NCBI RefSeq assembly: GCF_007993935.1 | Contig: NZ_VITY01000007.1 | Span: 124,001 to 188,000, forward strand | Length of the DNA stretch: 64,000 bases | Source of the DNA: Bradyrhizobium macuxiense | GTDB taxonomy: Bacteria; Pseudomonadota; Alphaproteobacteria; Rhizobiales; Xanthobacteraceae | Reading direction: 5' to 3' | Shown: one piece after another, positions 52,326 through 60,353 of the stretch | How positions within the stretch are numbered: the stretch's first letter is position 1 | How the letters are laid out: each line of letters starts with the position of its first letter | Notes under the pieces: model-generated | The model's database searches: none | The model's input: only the letters and a program-made list of their open reading frames with translations | Told to the model about the DNA's origin: nothing | Program-made: the position numbers and the translations under genes

Positions 52326-53488
52326 CGCCGCGTCCCCTGCGGTTCGCGTTCAGTCACATTTCTCGGCGGCTATGGGCCGGCGGCTACAATTATCAGCGCA
52401 ATCTGTTCGCGGCGCTCGACCGGTTCTTGCCCGGAGAGTTCGTCCCCGTCGTCTTTGCCGGGACCAGGGCCGAAGAAAATGAACTCGTGGAGCTTGCCGC
52501 GGTCCCAGGCGTCGAGATCGTTCGATCGGGCGCGTTCGACGGACAGCCAGGCCTGGCTGCGGCACTCGCGCTAGGTCTGGACCGGGGAGCCGTGGCGGCG
52601 TTTCACTCCGCGCGCGTGGATGTTGTGGTCGAAGCCGCGCGCTTCTTCGGCTGGCGGCTGCCTGTTCCTGCAGTGGCGTGGATTCCGGATCTGCAGCACC
52701 GTTCGCTGCCCCAGCTGTTTCCAAGGACGGCACGCTGGCGCCGCGAGATCGGCTTTCGCGTTCAGATCGCCTGTGGGCGAACCATCATGCTGAGCAGCGA
52801 GAGCGCCTTGCGCGATTTCAGGGCCTGCTATCCGCATGCCCGAAACCGGGTCAGCGTCGTTCGCTTCGCGACCCAGCCGCCCGCCGCGTTCCTGAACACT
52901 GACCCATCAGAGGTGATCGCGGCCTACGGTCTGCCGGCGAACTACTTCTATCTGCCCAACCAGTTCTATCGCCACAAGAACCACCAGCTGGTCGTCGACG
53001 CCCTGACCATCCTGAAGCGTCGCGGGGTCAACGTGGTCGTCTGCGCCTCCGGCAGCACGGAAGATCGGCGCGAGCCCGGCTACTACGATCTGGTCGACGC
53101 CGAGATCCGGAAGCGCGGCCTCGATACGCATTTCCGGCACCTCGGCGTCATTCCGTTGCCCCACGTCTACGCGCTGCTGCGGGCTTGTACCGCGCTGCTC
53201 AACCCGTCGCGCTTCGAGGGTTGGAGTACCACGGTCGAGGAAGCGAAGTCGTTCGACGTTCCGACGATCCTGTCCGACATCGATGTGCATCAGGAGCAGA
53301 CCGCCGGCGCCGCGCGCTATTTTGGCGTCGATGATCCGGTCGCGCTGGCGGACCATCTGATGCAGCTCTCCGAGCTCAAGCGTGAACCGGCGGTACGAAA
53401 TGTCCTCGCGCATCAGGACGACAATGTCCGCGCGTTTGCGGCGAGCTTTTCCGCCACGATGCGGCAGGCCGTTCGTCGGAATGGATGA
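52322..53488 (+). CDS. Glycosyltransferase family 4 (GT-B)
   Basis: This 388-residue protein starts with GTG at 52322, overlapping the epimerase stop. The C-terminal group 1 domain shows LPNQFYRHKNHQLVVDAL near 215 and the donor-binding NPSRFEGWSTTVEEAKSFDVP near 300 with the conserved glutamates. It adds a sugar to the growing repeat unit. It is the last gene of the first plus-strand run; a 534-base gap follows. Confidence 0.9.
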   Translation: MTPRPLRFAFSHISRRLWAGGYNYQRNLFAALDRFLPGEFVPVVFAGTRAEENELVELAAVPGVEIVRSGAFDGQPGLAAALALGLDRGAVAAFHSARVDVVVEAARFFGWRLPVPAVAWIPDLQHRSLPQLFPRTARWRREIGFRVQIACGRTIMLSSESALRDFRACYPHARNRVSVVRFATQPPAAFLNTDPSEVIAAYGLPANYFYLPNQFYRHKNHQLVVDALTILKRRGVNVVVCASGSTEDRREPGYYDLVDAEIRKRGLDTHFRHLGVIPLPHVYALLRACTALLNPSRFEGWSTTVEEAKSFDVPTILSDIDVHQEQTAGAARYFGVDDPVALADHLMQLSELKREPAVRNVLAHQDDNVRAFAASFSATMRQAVRRNG

Positions 53489-54022
53489 GCTGGCGGCAAC
53501 GTAGAAGCAGAGCCGGGGTCACGATCGGCCGAGGACAGTTGACGCAGCGGACGCGGTACACGACCTGCAATCTGATCCTTCGATGCTGATTGCGATGGCG
53601 TCTCCGAGCCGCACGCTCGGCGGCATGATCCGACAGTGCCGCGCGGCATTTTCGAGCAGAACGACTGAGATCGTTGCTCGCGACAATATGCCGCGACGAG
53701 ACAACTGTGGACGCTCGGCGCCAGCGAGAAGCTTGTAGGTGTCTCCGTAGAAATAATCGCGCGTTGCGGTCGCGTTCGATCTGCCGATTTTCCGCGCTTC
53801 GATCGAAAGAACGGTGAGCAGCCGGGCTCTCGAGATTGCTTGTTCGTTTCAAAACATTTCACGAGGCAGCGCCCATCCACCGCGCTAACATTTTGCTCGT
53901 CGTGCTTCTCGCTCTTGCACGTCTTGCCCGCGCTGAGCTGTATTCTCACGATGTGGATGTTGGAGTATCAGCCACGACAAAATGCGTGGACGGATAATTG
54001 AGAATTACACACACGAGACCAT
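53489..54022. other. 534-base gene-free stretch with a possible relict minus-strand reading frame
   Basis: No convincing intact gene is seen. On the minus strand, 53519-53848 stays open and reads as protein-like sequence (for example ATRDYFYGDTYKLLAG), but it has no ATG at a plausible start and no ribosome site. It may be the remnant of a gene or an accidental frame. The last 90 bases before the next gene are less GC-rich and may hold its promoter. Confidence 0.4.
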
Positions 54023-55606
54023 ATGAAACTGAAGGTACTTTATGCGCTGCTTCTGGTGTCGGTTTGCGCAGTTTTCCTGATTCCCTTCGCGCAATTTAAG
54101 TGGAACCCGCCAACCGAACTCACCGACGCGGTTCATTCCACCGCTGAGCGGATGGCTCGCTTGGAAGAGAGCGAGCGTCAGGTTGGAGCGCGCCTGGCGT
54201 CAATGCCGGGTCACGAGCGGAGAATTCCCGATATCCGAGGCTCGTCGATTGCGGTCGCGCTCGATCGGCATGATGAAGGACCGATGGGGCCGGTCTCGGC
54301 GGCAAGGATTGGAGCTCATGAGTTTCTGATTGCCAATTATCTGGATATCTACCTCTTCGACCAAGAACGGCGCACCGCCGTGCCGCTTCAGATCGACGTC
54401 GAGTTGCGGGTCTGGAATCCGACAGCGGTGTTTTATTCCGCGTTCTACGATCGGGTGTTCATCGCCAACTATTCAGGAAAGGACGTTGTCGTCGCTCAAC
54501 TCGTGCGTGACGGCGCGGTCCCCAAGCTCCATCTGACGGAGCGGATCGTGAATGAGACTGCCATCCAGGGCGCAGAGGGCATTGTGGTCTCCACGGGAGG
54601 GCGCTTCATGGCGATCGCCGACTATGAAGGCAATGCGCTGTCCTTGTTCGAAAGGATTGATGACCAATGGGCATTCCGCTGGAAGCGCGAGATCATTGGT
54701 TCTCATGGCGTGGCCATTATCGGTGATTACGTATTCGGCTCTGGCCAAGCCACCGTTGCGAAGTTCTCCATCGAAAGCGGGCAGGAGATCGCCAGAATTT
54801 CAAAGCTCGGTTCCGATCCGATTCTGTTTGCGACGTGTCTCAACGTCGACGAAAGCACTGGAGAGTTGGTTGGATCGGACGCGGTGTCCGGCATCGTCTT
54901 CACGATGACCAAGGCTCTCGAGGTCACCGGCAAGTTCGGCGCCAACGGACCCTCCTATGCGAACTTCTCGTCTCCGTTCTGCGCGTACCGCGATCGTCAA
55001 GGAATGTACGTTCTTTCGACCTATCAAGACAGGTTCGTCAGCATCGGTCACGACAGCACGACCTCGTATGAGTTCGGCGGAGCGCAATGGAGATACATTG
55101 ATTTTCCGCTCGGGCTGCAAAACGCAGCGAACATGCTGCACGGGGCGGCGCAGTTCGATCGTCCAAGCTACAGAATGTTCGATAAGAGTGTCCGCGCCGG
55201 CTATGGAGCCTTGTATGCGGATGACGGAAAGCTGCTCCTGATGCCTCAACGGCAGGAGCTGTTCGACGGTGACTCGCCATTTTACGTCACGAGCATTGCC
55301 AGCAACTCAACCTGGCTTGTCATCGTGGCCAACTCCTCACCAAGAGCGCTGCTCTACAATCGTAAGACCGGAGAGCTTGGCGCGGTGACGATTGGTGAGT
55401 GGGATTGTTGGGCGATAGCGGCTGAAGTTCTGTGCCCGTCAAGGCGATATTCGGTCGATGAGCTTTCTGCGGAGGTCAACCTGCTGGAACCAGAGCAACA
55501 GGCAGCCGCTCCTGGAGGTTTGACCGGGCCTGCTGTTCCGATCCTCAAATATTGGGCGGCATGGAAGCTGACGCAGGCGCCGCGGGACTTGGCTTCGGGC
55601 AATTGA
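54023..55606 (+). CDS. Unrecognised membrane-anchored protein, beta-propeller-like
   Basis: This 527-residue protein has a hydrophobic N-terminal segment (about residues 5-24) that could be an uncleaved anchor or signal, then a charged, possibly coiled segment (about 35-65). A long region follows of repeated short beta-strand patterns (such as IVVSTGGRFMAIADYEGNALSLFE and ISKLGSDPILFATCLNVDE) suggesting a propeller. It lacks a domain I recognise. Base composition looks less GC-rich than its neighbours, hinting at acquisition. It stands alone between divergent glycosyltransferase runs and may be an accessory protein of polysaccharide export or a surface protein. Confidence 0.72.
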   Translation: MKLKVLYALLLVSVCAVFLIPFAQFKWNPPTELTDAVHSTAERMARLEESERQVGARLASMPGHERRIPDIRGSSIAVALDRHDEGPMGPVSAARIGAHEFLIANYLDIYLFDQERRTAVPLQIDVELRVWNPTAVFYSAFYDRVFIANYSGKDVVVAQLVRDGAVPKLHLTERIVNETAIQGAEGIVVSTGGRFMAIADYEGNALSLFERIDDQWAFRWKREIIGSHGVAIIGDYVFGSGQATVAKFSIESGQEIARISKLGSDPILFATCLNVDESTGELVGSDAVSGIVFTMTKALEVTGKFGANGPSYANFSSPFCAYRDRQGMYVLSTYQDRFVSIGHDSTTSYEFGGAQWRYIDFPLGLQNAANMLHGAAQFDRPSYRMFDKSVRAGYGALYADDGKLLLMPQRQELFDGDSPFYVTSIASNSTWLVIVANSSPRALLYNRKTGELGAVTIGEWDCWAIAAEVLCPSRRYSVDELSAEVNLLEPEQQAAAPGGLTGPAVPILKYWAAWKLTQAPRDLASGN

Positions 55607-55674
55607 TAGCCGGCGCCCTTATCCTGCCGGCGTTCGCTGAGCGCAGCTGTGCATCCGGATGTTGAGCCGTTGCC

Positions 55675-56820
55675 TTAGTCGGCGCCCGGAGTTAGCTCAA
55701 AGATGCTGTCGGGGCTTTCATAGGCATCCAGCATCGCCTTGGCGATGAGCTTCGGATTGTGCCACCGTTCGACATAACGTCGCGAGGCCTGGCCACGTGC
55801 TGACCATTCAGGCCGTCGATCAAGGATTGCGGCGATGCTTTCGACAAGGTCGCCCGGGTTCAGTCTGTAAACGGGCAACTCGCGCCTGATGGCATCCGGA
55901 ACGAACATCATATCTTCTTCTCGGATATAGCATGCGGCCGGCTTTCCCATCGCCATCATTTCAACGGTAAAGCCGCCGTACCAGCCTGCCAGCACCTGGT
56001 CGATGGCGAGATCTGCCGATCGATAGATCTCCAGCGCCTGCTCGTGGCTCGTCTTCTCGACAAGGATGAGGTCGAAGTCGTACCGCGACCGCAATTGCTC
56101 CAGGGCGTTCAGGATCATGGGAGTGCCCTTGATCCGTCCGGCAGTCGGCGCGTGAACGATCTTCAGTCGGCCCTGTGTGGAGGGTGGCGCAACGTCGAAC
56201 TGTTCGATCTCGACATTTGAGTACGGGAGGAATCGGCCGCTCGGTACGACGTGCCCGAGCTCCGGGTTCAGATAGAAGACCCGATCGAACAGCGGCAGAA
56301 CCTTTTCGATCAGGAAGTGCCGCCGATGGTCGAGCGCGTCCGTGCATCTTTGATACAGCTCGCAGTGTTGCGGGGCGCACATCGTCCATTCGTTTCGGCT
56401 GTTTCCTTCAACAGCCAGCCGCACGTCACATCCTTGCAGGGTCATGAACAGCTTCTTGTTGAACAGGCGGGCGGCGTGCAGGTCTGAGGTCCCCAGTCTG
56501 TTGGCGATGTCCGTTACCAGTGATGCCCGGGAGAGCACGGATCCCGGCGCGGAGAGGGGGAAGCCCGGCGACAGAAAGGTCTGTCCGAAATAGTAGTGAA
56601 GAACATCGTAGCGCCACTGGTTCTTCAGACCGAACGCCGCGCTGCGGATGGCCGTCTCAACAAACCCGGCGTTCTGTGCCGAGAGCATCCGGTCTGCCGG
56701 GTATCCGAGCCATGTGTCGTTTCGAACGACCACGTCGCTGGATGCTCCGAGCTGCCGTTCGGCGCGGGATAGCACCCAGGGCTGATTCCCGACATTGACT
56801 GGTCCGTGCAGGATTCTCAT
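55675..56820 (-). CDS. Glycosyltransferase (GT-B type), paralogue of the neighbour
   Basis: This 381-residue protein has a GT-B C-terminal half with KIVHAPTAGRIKGTPMILNAL near 219 and VLAGWYGGFTVEMMAMGKP near 275. The neighbour gene product carries the matching KVAHAPNHGHFKGTRLLLDAI and FVAGFHGYTALEAMAMAKP. The start codon overlaps the neighbour's stop (ATGA at 56817-56820), so the pair is coupled on the minus strand. The likely role is addition of a sugar to the repeat unit. Confidence 0.82.
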   Translation of the reverse strand: MRILHGPVNVGNQPWVLSRAERQLGASSDVVVRNDTWLGYPADRMLSAQNAGFVETAIRSAAFGLKNQWRYDVLHYYFGQTFLSPGFPLSAPGSVLSRASLVTDIANRLGTSDLHAARLFNKKLFMTLQGCDVRLAVEGNSRNEWTMCAPQHCELYQRCTDALDHRRHFLIEKVLPLFDRVFYLNPELGHVVPSGRFLPYSNVEIEQFDVAPPSTQGRLKIVHAPTAGRIKGTPMILNALEQLRSRYDFDLILVEKTSHEQALEIYRSADLAIDQVLAGWYGGFTVEMMAMGKPAACYIREEDMMFVPDAIRRELPVYRLNPGDLVESIAAILDRRPEWSARGQASRRYVERWHNPKLIAKAMLDAYESPDSIFELTPGAD

Positions 56821-58202
56821 GTGCGCGTATTCAGGTGCACCGGCCCGGGTAAAGGCTGCGCGGACTGCATGGCATGATGAGGTTTCGCGAACGCGTCGAC
56901 TTGCTTCGTCAGGCTTGCCAGCAGATCCCCAGGGAGATCGGCGGTTTCACAATAGAGCTTTCCAAGCCGCGCCGCGACCGCTTGCAAACTATAATGTGTT
57001 TCCACGTAGCGGCGTCCGGCGTTGCCGATGCCGTTCAGGTCGAGCTCGCCTCTCAGGCATCGCTTCAGGACATCATAGATGTCGTCAGGACGCGTGTTGA
57101 TGATCGGGCAGGTCGCCGGATCGATCATCATTTGATCGTTACGCAGAAAGCACAGGACCGGTTTGGCCATAGCCATCGCCTCGAGGGCCGTGTAGCCGTG
57201 AAAGCCCGCGACGAACTGATCCGCAACCACGTGCGATGCGCCAAAGAGCTCGATGACCTTCTTGTTGGGGACTCCCTGCACGGAGATCAGCTCGATCTTC
57301 TCTCCCTCTTTTACCAAGCGATCAATCGCGTCGAGCAGAAGCCGGGTTCCCTTGAAGTGGCCGTGGTTCGGCGCATGTGCTACTTTCAGCGTGTCGCCGG
57401 CTCTGTATGTCGGCGGCTTCGCGACCAGTTTGCTTGCGTCGATCGGCCAGTAGTGGATGTCCCGGCAGCCGGGCACATACGTCACCATGTCGCCCATCGC
57501 GATCTGCGCGGTCGCGCGGCCCTTCAGGCGGTCGATCGACGAGGCATGCATCTCCGTCGTGCAAACGCAGAACTTGCCCGGGGCCGGGCATTCTTCGCAC
57601 AGGTTTGGATGACCGAGCTCGAGCGTTGATTCCCTTGCTCGGACGTCAGCACCATAGGCGTAGGTGTACAGTCGCTTTCCCGAGCGGTGGAGGAGGTCGA
57701 GTTCCCAGGGGTTGATGCCATAGCGCCCATCGCTCAGCATCAGGCCGCGGTCATAGAAGTAGTTGAAGAAATCGAAGCGCAGCAGGGCCCAGGCGAAAAC
57801 GAAGCGACGAAACAGGCCGAGGCCTTTTCGGCTCCGGATCAGTCGAAGGAATCCTTCGAACAGAATGAGATTGATGTCGAATGACCTCGTCACGTAGTAG
57901 GTGTTGAACACCAGCGACGACGAGCGGAAGCCCAGCATGCGATCGCAGCGCGCGAGCAGCGGCAAGGTGAGGATCGGAGTCGAGGCCCACAAGGTGCGCA
58001 CCTTGCCCTTTGCAAGACGCTTCTCGGTGGTGCGCCGGGCTGCGCTCACAAGCAGGCGAGTGGCGAAATCTGCGATGGCAGATTGGATCGGCCGGGGAGA
58101 TTCAACATCGCCGGCGGGAAGGGCGGCTTCCTTCAGCGACGTCGGTCCGATGGGTTCAATCTTGTTCACTCGGGAGTCCGATGGATGCCAACTCAACGTC
58201 AA
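56817..58202 (-). CDS. Glycosyltransferase (GT-B type), upstream paralogue
   Basis: This protein of up to 461 residues has a GT-B C-terminal half (KVAHAPNHGHFKGT, then VADQFVAGFHGYTALEAMAMAK). A cysteine-rich patch (NLCEECPAPGKFCVC near 200) is unusual for the family and could bind a metal. The first codon is TTG at 58202 with no clear site; GTG at 58169 is an alternative. It lies in a divergent arrangement with asnB copy 2, whose promoter carries the GTTCA-N5-TGAAC palindrome. Confidence 0.8.
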   Translation of the reverse strand: MTLSWHPSDSRVNKIEPIGPTSLKEAALPAGDVESPRPIQSAIADFATRLLVSAARRTTEKRLAKGKVRTLWASTPILTLPLLARCDRMLGFRSSSLVFNTYYVTRSFDINLILFEGFLRLIRSRKGLGLFRRFVFAWALLRFDFFNYFYDRGLMLSDGRYGINPWELDLLHRSGKRLYTYAYGADVRARESTLELGHPNLCEECPAPGKFCVCTTEMHASSIDRLKGRATAQIAMGDMVTYVPGCRDIHYWPIDASKLVAKPPTYRAGDTLKVAHAPNHGHFKGTRLLLDAIDRLVKEGEKIELISVQGVPNKKVIELFGASHVVADQFVAGFHGYTALEAMAMAKPVLCFLRNDQMMIDPATCPIINTRPDDIYDVLKRCLRGELDLNGIGNAGRRYVETHYSLQAVAARLGKLYCETADLPGDLLASLTKQVDAFAKPHHAMQSAQPLPGPVHLNTRT

Positions 58203-58346
58203 CCAGCAGCTTCTAGCACATGTTCAGTTCGAAGTGCCGCTCGACCGGCAGTGCGTCCTCGGAGCGGCTGCACCGAATTGGCAGCCGGCCAGCGCTATCT
58301 CAGGTTTCAGCAGCGCACGAAAACAGCTTCGATTGGTCCGGGAACG

Positions 58347-58376
58347 TTGACGTTCAATACATGAACAGGCTAAGAC
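58347..58376 (+). promoter_or_regulatory. Predicted asnB-2 promoter with GTTCA-N5-TGAAC operator
   Basis: A TTGACG -35-like box at 58347-58352 is followed 17-18 bases later by CTAAGA (58370-58375) as a weak -10. The palindrome GTTCA (58352-58356), N5, TGAAC (58362-58366) lies between the boxes. The layout matches the promoter of the winged-helix regulator gene at 61655-61684. Binding would block RNA polymerase. This is sequence inference; no binding data are available. Confidence 0.55.
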
Positions 58377-58462
58377 AGCGGCGGTTTGTTCCAAATGCGC
58401 ACATATTCTGACGCGGCGGTTATACCGAGCTCCGCCATCGAATCAATCTGGATAGGCATTTC

Positions 58463-60277
58463 GTGTGCGGCATATTTGGCCTTGTAGATAAGACCGGGCC
58501 CGTCGATGCCCGCCGAGTGGATCAGATGACCGATCTCGTTGCCCACCGCGGACCGGATGGGCGCGGCGTGAGGGTGAACGGGAACGTTGGGCTGGGCCAC
58601 CGGCGACTGGCCGTTATCGATCTGACCGATGACGGCGCGCAGCCGATGCGCGACAGGCGGCTTCCTGTCTGGATCACCTACAACGGCGAGATCTACAACT
58701 ACGTCGAGCTGCGCGCGGAGCTCGAGGGCCTCGGATACGCCTTCCATTCGGCCTCGGATACCGAGGTGCTGCTGACCGCCTATATTTGCTGGGGTACGGA
58801 GTGCCTCGAGCGATTCAACGGCATGTGGTCGTTTGCGATTCACGATGAGCGCGACAATACGTTGTTCTGCGCCCGCGACCGGTTCGGCGTGAAGCCGTTC
58901 TACTATGTGAATACGGCAACGCAGTTCGCGTTCGGCTCCGAGATCCGCCAGCTTCTCCCGTTGATCGAGCGCCCGGTCGCGGATGATGGCCTGATCAACG
59001 ATTTTCTCGTTTGCGGCATGACCGACCATACCAATCGGACTTTCTTCAAGGGCGTCGAGAAGCTGCCTCCCGGCCATTGGATGCGCGTCGACGTATCGAC
59101 AGGCCGGGTCGAAATCGAGCGCTATTATTCGCTTGCTCCGGGTTCGGCGGTGACCGATGAGGCCAACGCGGCAAGATCGCTGCGCGAGTTGCTTGACGAC
59201 GCGACGCGTCTGCGGCTGCGTTCGGACGTCCGTGTCGGAACCTGCCTCTCGGGAGGGCTGGATAGTTCGAGCGTCGCAACGCTGGCCGCGCGGCGTTATG
59301 CGCCGGGTTCGGGCGAGCGCTTCTTTGCCATCACTGCCGTCAGTGAGCAGGCCTCCAACAACGAGGAGGCCTATGCGGCGGAGGTCGCGGAGAAGGGGGA
59401 GTTGAACTGGCTGCGCACCAAGCCAACCTATCAGGATTTCGCGTCGACGGCGGAGACTCTGCTTGAGGTCCAGGAAGAGCCGTTCGCAGGCCCCTCGATC
59501 ATGATGCAGTACGAAGTGATGAGGGCGGCGCGATCGAACGGCGTCATCGTGCTGCTCGACGGCCAGGGCGGTGACGAAACGTTGTTGGGATATCATCGCT
59601 ACTATGCTGCCTGGCTGCTCGACCATCTTCGCCGCGGTGGCGTCGGTGGATTTCTGTCGGCCTTCAGCGCCGCGACGCGGGCAGGTGTTTCGCGCGGACG
59701 GTTGCTGTTTTATCTGTTCGGCGCCAGTTCGGCAGGGCTGCGTGCCGCCTATTACCGCTTGCGCTACACCTTTCTGAGGAAGCCCGACCTGCCCGAACCG
59801 CTTCGCCGCTTTGCGTCGAAGGCGAGGGATGCGCAGGGCATGCAGGTGCTGGAGATCAACGAAACCAATCTGCCGATGCTGTTGCGCTTCGAAGACAAGA
59901 ACTCGATGAGGTTCGGCATCGAAACGCGACTTCCATTCCTTGACTATCGCTTTGTCGAGTTTGCTCTGGGTCTTCCGACGCGCATCAAGTTGAACAAGGG
60001 GTGGGCAAAATGGCCGCTCCGTGCAGCCATGAATGACCTCTTGCCCGCCAGCATCAGCTGGCGCAGGGACAAGATCGGTTTTGCTGCCCCCGACCAGATA
60101 TGGCTCACGCGACATTCGGCCACGATGTATGACAAGGTGATCGCGAGCGCGCTGCTGGCCCGCTACGTCGACATGCCGAAGCTCAAGAGGAAATTTCACC
60201 GGCTCGACCTCGGGATGCGCTGGAGGCTTTATTGCGTCGCGCTCTGGGGAGAGCGCTTTCGGGTCGAAGCGCCATGA
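58463..60277 (+). CDS. asnB: Asparagine synthase-type glutamine amidotransferase (AsnB, copy 2)
   Basis: This 604-residue protein starts with GTG at 58463 and reads MCGIFGLV, giving Cys2 as the glutaminase nucleophile. YNGEIYN lies near 75 and the PP-loop CLSGGLDSS near residue 263. It differs clearly from copy 1 at 46158 in loop sequences, so the two may amidate different acids. The leader from the predicted promoter is about 85 bases. A glycosyltransferase gene follows after 76 bases. Confidence 0.9.
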   Translation: MCGIFGLVDKTGPVDARRVDQMTDLVAHRGPDGRGVRVNGNVGLGHRRLAVIDLTDDGAQPMRDRRLPVWITYNGEIYNYVELRAELEGLGYAFHSASDTEVLLTAYICWGTECLERFNGMWSFAIHDERDNTLFCARDRFGVKPFYYVNTATQFAFGSEIRQLLPLIERPVADDGLINDFLVCGMTDHTNRTFFKGVEKLPPGHWMRVDVSTGRVEIERYYSLAPGSAVTDEANAARSLRELLDDATRLRLRSDVRVGTCLSGGLDSSSVATLAARRYAPGSGERFFAITAVSEQASNNEEAYAAEVAEKGELNWLRTKPTYQDFASTAETLLEVQEEPFAGPSIMMQYEVMRAARSNGVIVLLDGQGGDETLLGYHRYYAAWLLDHLRRGGVGGFLSAFSAATRAGVSRGRLLFYLFGASSAGLRAAYYRLRYTFLRKPDLPEPLRRFASKARDAQGMQVLEINETNLPMLLRFEDKNSMRFGIETRLPFLDYRFVEFALGLPTRIKLNKGWAKWPLRAAMNDLLPASISWRRDKIGFAAPDQIWLTRHSATMYDKVIASALLARYVDMPKLKRKFHRLDLGMRWRLYCVALWGERFRVEAP

Positions 60278-60353
60278 GGCCTGATGGTTCCTGGATGCCA
60301 TCGTCGCCGTCGGCGGTTGCCGGTTTGTCAGCGGATCCTTGCCGGGTCGACAG

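Noticed and set aside
53413..53949. 178-codon minus-strand frame with an ATG in the gap after the GT4 gene
   Set aside because: It overlaps the end of the glycosyltransferase gene, is rich in Ser/Arg/Cys without order, and shows no domain. The other minus-strand frame (53519-53848) looks more protein-like and is listed separately.
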